The notes under the pieces: model-generated
What the model saw: the letters and a program-made list of their open reading frames with translations, nothing else
Database searches by the model: none
What the model was told of the DNA's origin: nothing
Assembly (NCBI GenBank): GCA_036924285.1
Contig: JAYKYS010000009.1
Span: 13,392,001 to 13,456,000 of the forward strand
Length of the DNA stretch: 64,000 nucleotides
Reading direction: 5' to 3'
DNA from: Asterella californica
Taxonomy: Eukaryota; Streptophyta; Marchantiopsida; Marchantiales; Aytoniaceae
Shown here: piece after piece, positions 1 through 12,179 of the stretch
Layout: every line of letters starts with the position of its first letter
Position numbering within the stretch: the first letter of the stretch is position 1
Translations under genes and position numbers: made by a program

Positions 1-1440
1 GACCGAATTGCTGGGGCACAGAAGGCAAAAGAGTGAAGGCGTTTCTGTGAGCTCCCGAGAAGCTGACATTGGAGAGTAGCGAGAGAATCGAAGGTGGAAT
101 CGAGGCGTGGCAAGAGATTGACAGCAGGCGCAGTCGTGAGGAGTCGCATTGGAGCTAGGACCAGAGCCAAGAAGCGCACGGAGGTCGAAGGCAACTCGGA
201 GAGCCGAGAAGACTGTAGAGGTTCTTCCCCCTGTTCTTTCCTCTTCCCACTTCTTCTCGCCTTTTTCTGGTATTCCCCGCGCTTCCTTGGTTGTGTGCAG
301 GCAGCCTGATCGATTACCCCACCCCCCCCCATTCTTTCTATTGAGACATTGGGCGCGGAAGCGCTGCCCAATTTTTGTCAGACATCTCCTTACTTCTTCC
401 CGAGCTCAATTCGAGCTTCCCTACTCCTAGCCCTCAAATTGGAGATCCCAGCTATCAATTTCCCTACCCTACTACCTCTCTACCTCCGAAACTTGGAACA
501 GAAGACGATTCGGAGGATGGGAACATCTTCGGAAGACGCTTCTTAAGCTTGACTGCCTTCGGAAGACGGTCTTCGGAAGTCAACTGCACACAATTTGTAT
601 CAAGAGTGGCTTTGTGTTGCTTTTGTGTTAAGAGATGCTTGGTACGAATCTTGAGTGGTGTGGTGAGTTGTTTTGTTATTTCGAGAAGTTGGAAGTCGGG
701 AACTAGGCATGTGCCTCCCGGTCTTCCAAGCTTCTCAACTCCACATCTTCCTAGAGAGACTAGAAGACTGAAAGGCTGGCAAAATGAGCGAGAAGACGTG
801 AGGGTCCCTTCGGGTCTCTTCTGTCTGACCCATAGCAGCCATTCCTTCTTCTTCCCAAGCTTAGAAGAGAGTCGTGAGAATACTTGCTGGCAGAATCTGG
901 AGAGAATGGTCGAGGGTCATGTCTTCCCACCGAGCAGCAAGGTTCTTCTGAGTGCGTATGAGAGGTGAGAAGTCAGAAGAACAGAATGCAATTGTCTTGA
1001 GTCTGTTGTGAGGATAGATTGCGTGTAGGAAGGCGAAGACATGTGAGACCAGTGAAGGGAAGTCTGACTTCGAGAAGTCTTCCGAGAAAGACATTGAATC
1101 GGAAGCTGTCCCGAGTGTCTTCTCAGAGGCCACTGTCACCGTAGGAGCCCGCAACCATCTTCTGAACTTGTCATGCACCTATGTTTTGCGAATCTTGTAT
1201 CTTCTGATAGGAAGTAGGATGTAATGCAAGGTGGGTTGTCTTCTTGGTAATCCATGTGAGGCCTTGCTTAGATAGGATTGGTTAGATATAGCTCGGAAGA
1301 CGAGAGCTATCTAGAAAGTATTGTTAGAATCCCGAAAGACGGAGTAGCTGTCTTCTGGAAGACTAGTTTCGTCTTCTGAGAAGTAGAAGCTAGACGGTGG
1401 GCACTCGGGAAGAACTGAGCCTTCAGCTCATAGTAGGTGC

Positions 1441-3729
1441 TTGTGGTTTAGTGCAACAGATCTTCCAGGTATGTCGATGCATCCGCGAGGCTTGGTGTTA
1501 CCAGCGACAGAATTGGCCCAGGCCACTCCTTTCCTCAAGGAGTTGGGTCTCGACTTCTTCCTGTGGGATTCGAACCTTGCAGATCAAGGACTTCTGGAGG
1601 AAGTGTGGGCAGAGTTGCCACCTCGTAACCGTGTACCTGCGAAGGCAGGTGTAGCTCGAGGAAGACCATCTTCCTGGACTGAAGACTGGTGGCGCAAGGC
1701 TTTTCACATGCCTGAATCCGAGAACCGAGGATATTGGTACGAGAAGAAGATCTTGCCTAGGATCGTGAGTTCGTGGCATGTGCCTGGAAGCACCACCTGC
1801 CTTTTCGTGGAAGACAGGTAGGGGAGGAATGGTTGGAAGATAGAATCTTACCGGGAGTCGAAGAAGCGACTTCTGGCGAAGTTGTTGCTGCACCTTTTCC
1901 CCAAAGGGAAAGCGCAGAAGACCAGGTACTTAGGAGATCAGGACGTGGAGTTCCTGGAATCAGTGTGGGATGACAGAGTGTCCATCTACTGGGGCGCGTA
2001 CATCCACAACTATGTACAGACGGAGCTAGCATACTTAGGTACCCCGGCGGGAGGACACCTGACGCCCTTCCTCTGCTACTTGTATGTAGCCATGGGGGAT
2101 CTTAGGGAAGACCAGCTGGCAGTGTATGGGCCAACGGAGCGACAGGAGGTGAAGGAGGAGATCTCGAAAGACGATGACCGAGAGACAGCAGCAACGCCCC
2201 CTCCCACTCTGATGTCACAGCTGAGACCCGGCTCTCACCAGAAGACGCTGCTGGTGAGAGAAGATGGGTCCCAGAAGTGTACCGAGGACACCCATCTCCC
2301 TCATTCATTCAGGATCGGAGTCCGACTCGGAAGAAGACTTGCTGAGTACCCGATCAGAGCAGAAGACTGCTTCTGCAACGCCTGGGAGTCTTCCGAAGAC
2401 TCCAGAAGACGAAGGATGGATGGGCGCTCTTGCTGCGATGCGAGGAAGCGCAAAGAAGAGAGCCGCTCCTGCCATGAGGAGTCTTCCACCCCGGAAGATG
2501 AGAAGAGTAGCTTCTTTTCGCGCGCAAAAGATGAAGGCCGTAGTGGTGGAAGAGGCTTCCTTGCCTCTGGAAGACGAAGTCGACACCACGGAGCGAGTGA
2601 TGGAGATGAACTTGTCTTCCGCAGGAAGACGACTGGAGGAGTTCAGTGCCTACTTCCAGAAGGAGATCCAGCCAGCTATGGAGTTGCTGGAGAAGAGAGC
2701 GAGGGCACAGGAGAAGCCCTTACAACATGGATTCGGCCTGCACACCTTGCTGCGACAGGGGGAAGACCAGAAGAAGACGGAGTCGCTGGAAGCTAGTCTC
2801 CGCACCACGGAGAAGCTTGCAGCCACGTACAAGGCGGAAGCAGCCGCTTCTGCCAAGGAGCTGGTGCAGCTTCCGAAGAGCAACCAGGAGTTGCAGGCGC
2901 GAGTACAGCAGCGCAATCAGAAAGTCACCCGAGTGCGGGAGAAGATCACCGCCCTCGCGAAAGAGCAGACCATATGGAAGACGCAGCGAGAAGCCGCGGA
3001 AGCACGAGCTGCAACTGAGAAGACGTAGAGGGAAGCAGCAGAGGTCCGTGCACAGAAGATGTTGGCACAGTCGGTGGAAGCGCTTCGGAAGAAGTTCAAC
3101 TACACCGCGGGGAGGAAGTTACTTACCTTAGCTAGAGGATGGGACAGCGAGTCCAACGCGATGTTGGTGGAATGCCAGGAGAGCATGTTCAGGTACTTGG
3201 ATCGACAGGTAGAAAGAGTGAAGACACTTTATGGTCTTCCCTCGCTTCCGACACCTGCAACCGCATCTTCCCACGCTCCAGCACCATCGACTGGATCCAA
3301 AATGGAGAAGGAGGAGTTCGACCTCGCTGTGCACTTGGTGGTGACAGCGTTGGAAGCCGAGAAGACTCCAGAAGACGCCCCGGAAGACAAGAAGACGAGC
3401 CGTCTTCCCAAGTATTCCGCGTGGAGGAAGCGACTTCCCCGGATCCCCATGAGGTCCCCATGGTCAATAGTCCCGCACCCGTGCCTCAGAAGACGGAAGA
3501 AGCACCGGTCGACTCCGCTTCCTAGAAGACGCTTCTGTCTTCCAAAGCAGAAGTTGAAGCCGAGGAAGACGCAGCAGCAGCGACAACAGAGCCAGCAAGA
3601 GACGATGAGGAGGAAGCCACCTCAGTGACACCCGAGGTAACTGCAGGGCTTTCTAGCTTATCAGAAGCCGCATTAGGAGCTCCGATAGGAGCAGAGCAGG
3701 TAGAGATTGCCTCCGTGCAATCTGAGTAG
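1441..3729 (+). pseudogene. Broken repeat-encoded protein with coiled coil and acidic tail
   Basis: I do not recognise this protein with certainty. One frame runs from the ATG at 1441 with an in-frame TAG at 1819-1821 and continues to about 2250. The reading then shifts into the frame of 2264, meets a TAG at 3026-3028, and shifts again near 3410 into a frame ending with TAG at 3727-3729. The first part is globular and rich in W and Y (FFLWDS, WWRKAF, SIYWGAYIHNYVQTELAYLG, GGHLTPFLCYLYV). A basic patch follows (KKRAAP, PPRKMRRV), then a long Ala/Glu/Lys/Gln coiled coil (about 2630-3110) and an acidic tail. This layout recalls plant transposon-associated gag-like or plant-mobile-domain proteins, but that is only a resemblance. 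Two stops and two frameshifts mean it is not functional as it stands. Confidence 0.5.
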
Positions 3730-4959
3730 TTAGTAACTTCATTCACAATTCCAAATATAGTAGAATCGAACATGCTATCTTAAGGATGGCAGTTTTTCCA
3801 TGTAATATTAGTTAGGACACCATGTGGCAGCATAGGTAGCGTAGGAAGGACAAGGTGGATGGCCAATTCGGGCAGGGGAACCGCTTGCATGTGAGGTAGC
3901 AACCTCTTGTCAGCGCCTCTCTCTCCCTGGTGGTCGCCTCCCCTGGTTCTCACGGCGGCAACATAAGTAAGATAGCAGAGTAGGGGATAGAGTTCTGCCT
4001 GTGCTACCAGTTCTGTAGAATTCTGTAGCGACTGCACACATCGATTCTATGATGCAGGCGGACGAGACACATTAGAGCAGAGACACAGGATAGACAGTCT
4101 TAGCATACTACACCCGTTGTTGGAAACATACGAATAGTCTTGGAATATACAGGAGGGGTCTGCATACTCGTACCAGCAGTGGTTCGAAGATGTAGATAGA
4201 AATAGTGGACAGTCTAGGAATAGGGAACGGCATCCTCGTGCAGTCTTGTTAGCTAGACTGGTGTGTCGAGGAGTAGACGCAGGGAGTAGAGGGAGTGAGC
4301 TTCCCAATGCCATTGTGACTTCTTCTCAGGGAATAGATTGTGGATTTGAGTGCAGACACTTTGTCCATGTCTTCTGGATGGTGGGTTCATTGAATTCGCT
4401 CCCAATTGTGCATGGGAAGTGTTCTTCTTGAGTGGCGGTGACTGTCAGCAGTTGTGGAAGTGTAGCTTGACTCGTTCAGTAGAGCACTTGGGATCTACGT
4501 ACGAACGGCCTTCTGGGTAAGGGATCCCAGAAGACAGAGCAGTCATAGCAGCGAAGTGAAGAAGAAAGAAGCCTTCTTCCCGCAACAGAAGACGACATCC
4601 TCGAGTAGAAGACGGTGTAACAGTACTCACGTTTGTTGTCTTCCTCCCCAAACTATTACAAGCAGGGATGGCTTGTTAGTCAGGATCCGGACTAGAAGCC
4701 TGTCGGAATCTTAATTTACTCTTTTCATCTTGTTTTCTCTTGTTTGGATTTTCTTATCCTCCCCATCTTCTCCCATCTTCCCCATCCTCTTACCTTCTTC
4801 TAGGGAGCTTCTGAGACTTCTATTGAGCTTCCGTGAAGGTGAATGTCGTTGTAGTGCTGCAGGAAGACAACTTCCGTAGGCAGAAGCCTGGGAAGGCTAC
4901 AGGGGGCATACACCCTGTGATTAATCTAACCCGTTGGAATGTGAGTGTGAGAATAAGGT

Positions 4960-5345
4960 GTAACGACCGTTACTAGTCGACTTTTGCGAAGCAGGACAAT
5001 CTTCTGGAGGTGTGAGAAGACGAGTTGAACCCCAGAAGACGAAAATCGCTTCGGGAAGACGGTATCGAGAAGACCGGAAGAAGCAACTTGGAAGTAGGAA
5101 GTTCGTCTTCCCGAGCTTCCCTGTGAATAATTGTGTGATATTTTAGTTGGTAGTTGTTTGTTTAGTTCCAGAGCACCATGTGGCGTGTCTGGAAGACGTG
5201 TGGTTTTGTGTGGTTTTGTGAGAAGACGGGCTTTTTAGGCAAAACCCGTGTGTTTGTGTGTTTGAACAGATCCTAGAACTTAGAGCAACGATTACTTACG
5301 TAAATCCTCTGTGGGAACGATATCTTGTATACTAAATGAGCAAAA
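4960..5345 (+). repeat. Putative LTR of the GAAGAC-rich unit
   Basis: The candidate begins TGTAACGACC at about 4960, downstream of a purine-rich AGGGGG tract. It ends near the phrase 'cctctgtgggaacgatatc', which resembles U5 ends of Tat/Athila-type plant elements. No partner LTR can be seen because the element runs off the left edge, so both boundaries are estimates. Confidence 0.28.
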
Positions 5346-5599
5346 GGAGTAATCCTGCGTCACTACAAATTGAAGTTAAATTGAAGTACAGTCATTGAAT
5401 GTATCTTGATTCATAAAATACAGATTGTATTAACAATATTACATTGATCATGTAACATATATTGTATATGCAACATTGTGGTATGATTAGTTGTGGTATA
5501 ACTATACGTTATCGTGTCGTGGACCGTTTCCTACCTGAAGATCTATTTCGATGCTTATCCATATCGTTTCAAATACACTCATGGAACTAAAAGTGAGGC

Positions 5600-5885
5600 T
5601 TTTGACATAACTTCGGGTCTTCACTTTCATTGCATCGATGAAAGTGAAGTCCTTGTCAGCTTGCACTTCATCTACTTCATTTGGACGTCTAGTGGAGAAG
5701 TTACGAGACTCGAAAGATGAGAAAAACAAGCTAGGCTTTAGCTTACAAGCTTTTGGCACGACTTCGGATCTTCACTTTCATCGCATCAATGGGTAGAGCT
5801 CGTTGTCAGCTTTCCATAGGCACTTTGTCTATTTCATTTGGACGTCTAGTAGAGAAGTTTACGAGACTCGAAAGATGGGAAAATC
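5600..5885. repeat. Tandem duplication, unit about 155 bp
   Basis: Two imperfect copies lie head to tail. Both contain a 'cttcggrtcttcactttcat' block (5611 and 5762), then 'catttggacgtctagtrgagaag' and 'gagactcgaaagatg'. The copies are spaced 151-158 bp apart. There are short ORFs in the unit but no coding signal I trust. Confidence 0.7.
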
Positions 5886-7419
5886 AAGATAGTTTACTTT
5901 TGCTGACTGGGTATTTGCAGCTCCAAGCGCTATACTAAGGACGTAATGTGCCTGCTTCCTCTTTATCTGTAAATTCTTGTACGTACCGCGTCTGACGTAA
6001 GGGGATAGCTTAAAGGGCTAGCTTGTTTCTACAACTTGTCTGTGGACGGTTCGGAGAATTTTGAAGTCCAATGCATGCGCACAAGGTGTCATTGGGTTCA
6101 AATCTGTGTAGGCTACACGTTGGTCAAGACAGTTCGTGAAGAGGTGGATCGGGAAAATTGAGATGCATGAGAGATTTTTGGAGACTTTAGTGATCTGTGA
6201 AGGAGAGTTGGACCGTTCAGACCGTTCCGGAGTCCAAACTTGCTGTCCTTGGATCCATCAGGATCAGAACGTCAAGTTCTTCAGGAAATTGAAGACGTAC
6301 GAAGTTTCATCGGACGATTTGAGAGTTCTGGGTGAAACTGACTCGCAAGGAAGCGCTTACGTAAGTTTTTTACCGCATGTGATCTGAGATTGGGTTGTTC
6401 TTCGCGATCGGTGAACCGAGCTCTTCATTGGTGCCTATGCGATCAAGGAGTCTTCAACTATGCACAAGAGAAGACCGTGTGTGGATTGGATTGTTGGATT
6501 GGGTGTGATAAGCAAGTTTGAACTACAGGGAGTCAATTTACGTCAGTTTTTTGCATCATGCAATCAAATTTCTTGCGTGGTTTTGCGAAGGGAACTCCAA
6601 ATGGCTTGTTTGGAGTCTCATTGGGTTCAAGGTAGCTAGATCTACCTACTAGAGAAGATGGATATCAGATCAGATGATCCGTTTGGGTGGTGTGTGTGTG
6701 ATTTTAAGCCGTAAGAAGGAGTTTTGGAAGGTTCAGCCACCTACGACAAAAAATCATACTATCTCGGCTGTTGAGAGTCAGATATGAAGGTTTTCTGAAC
6801 CAACGGAGTCAAGGAAGAAGAACTATCGATATCTTAAGACCGTTTGGCGAAAGGAATAAGTTCTCATATAGATCTTTTTCAGTTCTTTCGCTACGGTTTT
6901 CATTTTTTTGAGTTCGTTGGAGTTCTAGTTGGTTATGTACAGCTTGTGGTAGCTAGCTTTAGCTAAGAGCTTGTACATGAACGTTGTTTGGACTTGGGTT
7001 TGAATCGTGTGATACTAAGACAACTCTTTTTGTTAGCAAAGAGATGTTTCTCTTGCTTTGAGCTACGCTTCGATAGTTTTGGGTCTACGTTGAGATTCAG
7101 AGACTCGTTTAAGAGGTTTTACAGCAGATTACAGACCGCTCTGGTTTGCTTCTCAATTTTTTGTTCTTAGGGAGAAAGAACCGGCAGTGTATATACGTTG
7201 AGAGTTGGTCTATATTGCGACGTTCATTTTTGTGCTTGTGTTTCTCTTTCTTGTCTTTGTTCAGCACACTACATCTCCACGGTCAGGAACCTCGTGTTTT
7301 TCTGGACATCCTTCACGTAAATCTGACACGACAACGTATTTGTAGGATATTCTCAAACAATTGCGATATTATTATATGCATCTATATGCTTGTAGTCATT
7401 GCATTCTCGCAATCCATTA
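5886..7419. other. No gene recognised
   Basis: Mixed-composition DNA with only short ORFs (the longest about 125 codons, 7146-7523, Phe/Ile/Leu-rich with no family I recognise). A 'gggttcaaatc' string near 6093 resembles a Pol III B box but has no convincing A box. I see no supported feature. Confidence 0.5.
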
Positions 7420-8465
7420 CAATCAATACTCAAAGTCAAATCAAGTTCACCCAATCACATAATGGGACTAACATTACTTTTATAGAAATTTGTAAGAACA
7501 TCGACTTCTTGCACTGTACATGAACTTATTTTGCCATTAACACAATTTTTATCCATTTCTATGGATCAGCGTCCTGTTCAGACAATCATGATGTTCTTGT
7601 CATCATTGTAGGTGTCGAAGAGAAAACAAGTTATAAGACATTCGCACTCTTCTTTCCTCAACCTTGACAAACTCAAGACTAGAGACTTTGGTGTTCAATC
7701 GCCTCCTTCTTGTATGCATTTTTTTATCATGTCGAGGATATTCTTTTAGCTCAGTTTAAGCTATTTGTAGTTTTTTAATATATGAGTATTATCAGACACC
7801 TCAAGTTTTGATATATCGCACAAAAAATATCCAACAAAATATTATAAAATATTATTCATCATGTTTTTGTCATGTTTGTAGGTGTCGTTGAGTTTATATC
7901 TCTTGGCGAAGTTAAATCATTACTCAAAGTTCAAAGAGAGGCACGTTCGTCCTACATATAAAGTGACAAACACAAATTCTAAGAAACTTTGCAAGAACGT
8001 TAACTTCTTGCACATTGCATGATGTGGTTTCTTCATCATAACAATGTCTATCAAATTCTTTGGATCACTGCCGTGTTGATTGATTCATGATGATGCTCTT
8101 GTCATCATTATAAGTGTCCAAGAGAAAAAAGTTATAAGACCTTCACACTCTTGTTCCTCAACCTAGACAAAATCAAGACTAGAGACTATGGTGCTCAATC
8201 GCCTCCTTCTTGTATGCACTTTTTGAGCACATTGAGGGTATTCTTTTATCTCGACTCAAGCTGTTTATAGTTTTCAACATATGAGACACCTCAAGTTCTC
8301 AACTTTGAATGTATGGCAAAAGAAACATCCAATAGAATATTACTCATCATGTTCTTCTCATCTTTGTAGGTGTTGTTAAGTTCATATCTCTTGGCGAAGT
8401 TAAATCATTACTCAAAGTTCAAAGAAAGTCACGTTTGTCCAATCACATAAAGTGAGAAACACAAC
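7420..8465. repeat. Direct tandem repeat, unit about 490 bp, two copies plus a fragment
   Basis: Three landmark blocks recur in the same order: an 'aatcacataa'-type block (about 7450, 7950, 8440); 'cttcttgcac' followed by 'ggatca' (about 7505 and 8005); and 'caatcgcctccttcttgtatgca' (about 7697 and 8198). The third copy is cut at about 8465, exactly where the LTR remnant of the next element begins. Copies differ by many substitutions, so the array is old. Confidence 0.7.
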
Positions 8466-8775
8466 TGGACGAAGATGCTAATGGAGCATTATGGCCGAAG
8501 TGGCAGATCTAAATGACGTGTCATCGTGCATGTGCACCACCTGGCGGTTTGGTATAGATGACACTTGGCATGCATGCAAGGATGACACCTAGAATTTTAC
8601 TCTTCATCTTCCAAACACTACAAAAGTTGGGGGTTCTAGGGTTCAGTCTAGAGATTTTGAGAAGAAGTCAAGAGGTTGTCCAATTATTTTCGTTTAGATT
8701 TTTGAGAATTGAGAGGTTGGTTTGGGATCATTTTGGTCATTTTTTGGTCTAGGCACCAAAACTATGTGGAGACGG
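8466..8775 (+). repeat. 5'-truncated left LTR remnant
   Basis: It aligns with 11,698-12,030, sharing 'ggcagatc', 'gtgcatrtgcaccac', 'cttccaaacacta', 'gggttc', 'ttcagtctrgagatt' and 'gaggttg' in order. The TATA-like site present in the right copy is weakened here ('cactacaaaag' near 8617 against 'cactataaaag'). Its left edge abuts the tandem array. Confidence 0.65.
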
Positions 8776-8779
8776 GTTG

Positions 8780-11000
8780 AACGAGCATCGAGAGATAAGA
8801 GCTTACGAGAATCGACAAGAGTAGGACATAAATTCTTGAAAGCAACTTTCGGAGAACTTAAGGTTGGGAATAATGGTTCACTTCTGCTAGAAGAAGTAGT
8901 GTGTTTCAAAAAAATGCTTTTATGATACGGGAAAGCGTTTGCATTTGAGCCTCACTAGATAGTACTAATCCATATGTGCTGACACCGATGATCATTTTCA
9001 TAGTGTCACACGTATCTTAGAATTTGAGATCAATTTTCATATAGCGAGCACATTTATCGGAACTAGTAGAATTGATGAAGGAGAAATTGCAGATGAGGAT
9101 CTTGGAGTCATCTTTTTCATCGTATCCAATCAATGGTTTACAATACCAAAGAACAATGAGTCGTTGCGATTCATTCAAGATATGCAGTTAGTGAATGCCG
9201 TGACAATCAAGAATGCGGGTGTTGGACAAGTAGTGGATGAATTTGCATAAGCATTTGCTGGGAGAGCTATCTACTCGATGGGTAATTTATATCCGGGATA
9301 TGATCAATTTCAGTTGGCTGAGAGGAGCAGGGATGTGACAACGATGCGTACGAAACTAGGTTTGATCAAGATGTATACGCTGTCACAGAAGGCTACTAAC
9401 TCAATAGCGCATATGATGACGGAATGAACAAAGTCTTAAGAGACTTCATTCTTGAGAAGACTATGTCATTCCTAGACGATGTGTCGACAAAAGATGCAGG
9501 GAGGATGAAAAAGATGAAATCTTAAACCGGAGGAGGTGTCAACGATACGTCATCAAGAATTGCGAGAAGATCTTATCTCGATTGGAAGAAGTTCATCTCA
9601 TGTTATCTGACATGAAGTCTACGTTCGAGGTTAGAGAAATTCTCCTCGTGGGTCATCTTGGTGGTAGAGTAGATACTATCGGAGGATGAATGAGGTTTGT
9701 AACTTATTAATGAAAGTGCGAAGGTTCTTGAGTGCATGCTTAGTTTACCACATTTGGATTCCTCATTATGTACATGTCGCCGGTCCATTGTAATGAGTTA
9801 TTACGCAAAGGATATAGATTCAGATGGGAAGAGGAGCATACAGAAGCAGTGCAGAAGTTGAAGTGGTTTACTGTCATCTCTTCTAGTTTTGGGAAGGATA
9901 GACTATAAGGACGGAAGACCACGGTTCTTACAGTGGATACTAGTCTAGTTGCAATCAGTCGGACTGTTGGGCAAAATGATGTAAATAGAGATAGATTTAC
10001 GGTCAGATTCGGAGCAAAAGTAATAACTGTTTGTCAACATGCTTATCCGTAGGTGAAGAGAGAATTGTGAAATGATGAAAGTCATGAAGGAATATCTGAC
10101 TGGAGCATCACTGGTGGTTTAGACGGATTGTCTACTGCTGAATTTTTGCAAACTGTACGACACTAGATATTGTGATGATTGCATATATTAAATCGTTAAT
10201 CTAGAGTTTGGGCATATCACGGGGAAAAATAACATGATGACAATTATGTTATCACACGTGAGATATGACCGGAAGAATGAAATTGTTGACGATGTTGATG
10301 ACGTGGATGCAACGTTCTATCATATTGCACACGCATGCAGAGGAGATGAACTGTTCGTTGAAAGATTGTACGACGATGAATTGCTCGGCAATAAGAGATA
10401 CCTTAGTACTCTAACCAGTCAAGTTGGTTGGACTGACGAGTAGTTCCGAAAGGTTTGAAGGAAAGCCTACAACTTCATGTTGCAGGACAGATTTTTTTTG
10501 GAAACGACCTAAGTAGAGAAGTGGAATGCCATTGCGGGTAGTTTGTGACAAAGAGGATTAACAAAAGCTGCTCATAATGTTCCACGAGAGCTTGTTGGCA
10601 TGAGATTGAGGGAATTAGGTCACTTTTACCAAGCATAAAGAGCGGTATTGGTGGAAGAATACGTACAAGAATGTCGTAGCTTTCATGAAATCTTGCTTAA
10701 CGTGTCAGATGTAACTCGAATATCCGAGTTACATCCAACTTTTTCGCTGATAATGTATTTCAAGTGGGTCGTAGATTTGATAAATATGCTATATATAACA
10801 AATGAGATACTTGGTGCTTGCCCGGGAGGATTTGTTGAACCAAGTCGAAGGGAAGACATTTTGGATGAAGACAACCAAATGAGTTTACCGATTTCTGTTA
10901 GAAGAGGTTGTTTTTCGATATGGGTGCATGAGGAAGATTACTACAGATTGAGTTGATTCACACAAAGCTCGTTGACTCTAGACAGGTTGAAAACTAACAC
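8780..11000 (+). pseudogene. Degenerate Gypsy pol (RT, RNase H and integrase remnants)
   Basis: Pol fragments occur in order but in several frames. They are an N-terminal RT segment (RVGHKFLKATFGELKVG at about 8810), the RT core (WFTIPKN..LRFIQDMQ, VVDEFA, then PGYDQFQLAERSRDVTT and ATNSIAHM between about 9130 and 9420), an FLDDV catalytic string near 9470 in another frame, an RT tail (LSRLEEVHLMLSD, near 9580), RNase H remnants (about 9900-10,160), the tail ORF at 10,234-10,443, and an integrase segment (VEEYVQECRSF) at about 10,650. Many stops and frameshifts are present. The order matches the 26-36 kb element, so this is an older relative. No gag, zinc knuckle or protease remains. Confidence 0.7.
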
Positions 11001-11408
11001 GATTGAGAAACAAAGTCAGATTTGATGAGCGACATCAACTAAGACCTAGGAGGATAGAGGAAGACTAAGACGATAGAGCAAGAACCCAATCGCTTTTCTC
11101 TATCGTCACAACCAACATAACGCATTAAGAAAATTCTTGAAATGTTGGTTCGATAATGTATGACAATGCTACATACTGGTTACATGGGCTAGATGGAGCA
11201 AGGATAAGGGGGCTAATAGCAAGCCAGTGGGTGAAGATCTTCAAGAGAAAAGATGAACAATGAATCTTGAAGATCTCGATGTTAAATTTGGATTGACAGA
11301 TATCGGAGATGAGGATGATGATGACACAAGAGGTGTGATGAGGTTGTGTGAGATGTCAGCCCACTTCTTATTTCTATCTTGTGGTGCATGCCGGAGGATG
11401 TGTCGGTT

Positions 11409-11423
11409 TAGAGGGGGGTGGAT
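11409..11423 (+). other. Polypurine tract before the 3' LTR
   Basis: The tract 'agaggggggtgga' immediately precedes 'tgttgtg', the start of the LTR. It lies in the same context as the tract of the better-preserved element (ggaggatgtgtcggttt here, ggaggacgtgcaggttt there). It is the expected primer site for plus-strand synthesis. Confidence 0.6.
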
Positions 11424-11873
11424 GTTGTGTCGTGGATAAAAAATGATGTTAAACTAAAGCTTGGATTGGAATTTTATCAACTTGCTCCGAACATGTTTTT
11501 GATTGCATCACTGGATAGTCCTTGTTGAGACGATCAAAATTATTCTTTTTATCATCACGAATGGAGCTAAGATGATAGAGTTACGGGCAGTTACAACTTT
11601 TAGGATTTCACGCATCACGATGCTTAAGGGACGTCAGACAAGCCGACGTGGTATCCGAGAATTTGATAAGATAGAATGCTAACATGACAGATGTTGATTG
11701 GACAAAGATGCTGACGAGACATTAGGATTGAGGTGGCAGATCAGGATGATGTGTCATTGTGCATATGCACCACTTGACGGTCAGGTACAAGCGACACTTA
11801 GCATGCATGCATGGATGACACTTGGCAAGTACACAAGGTGACACCTCAACATTTACCCCCAACTTCCAAACAC

Positions 11874-11880
11874 TATAAAA
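11874..11880 (+). promoter_or_regulatory. TATA box of the LTR promoter
   Basis: TATAAAA lies in the sequence conserved between the two LTR remnants, about 450 bp into the right LTR and followed about 30 bp later by the 'ttcagtctggagattc' block. This placement suits the U3 promoter that drives genomic RNA. The left copy has a substituted box. Confidence 0.45.
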
Positions 11881-12179
11881 GCCGAGGGTTCAAAGATTCA
11901 GTCTGGAGATTCTAGGATGACGTTGAGAGGCTGTCCATTTTTTTCATCTAGATTTCTAAGACATGGGAGGTTAAGTTGAGGTCCTTCCTGTCACTTTTGG
12001 GTCTAACCACCAAACAACACGAGGCCTCGTACAATATTTTTGTCTTGGGAGGACATAACAAACTTAAAACAGTCACAAAAGTTGCTACAGAGGTCAAATC
12101 GGGAGGTTTAAGTACCGTTGGACATGTTTTTCCAAGCCCGTTCTACTATTACCAAGAACGTAAAGTTGGGACTTAAGGA

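Larger units (their letters stand above)
1..5345 (+). mobile_element. GAAGAC-rich retroelement-like unit, 5' part outside the window
   Basis: The stretch is dominated by GAAGAC and its complement GTCTTC, scattered through coding and non-coding parts alike; examples are 500-570, 2380-2410, 3350-3400 (five in about 60 bases) and 5020-5070. It contains one long broken ORF (1441-3729), a purine-rich AGGGGG tract near 4900, and a candidate LTR from about 4960 whose end resembles the U5 ends of plant Tat/Athila elements (a 'ctctgtgggaacgata' string near 5308). I infer the 3' half of a non-autonomous or truncated Ty3/Gypsy element. No reverse transcriptase or integrase is visible here, so the class is inferred, partly by analogy with the minus-strand element at 37.7-47.8 kb, which has a GAAG-rich ORF downstream of its integrase. 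Confidence 0.45.
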
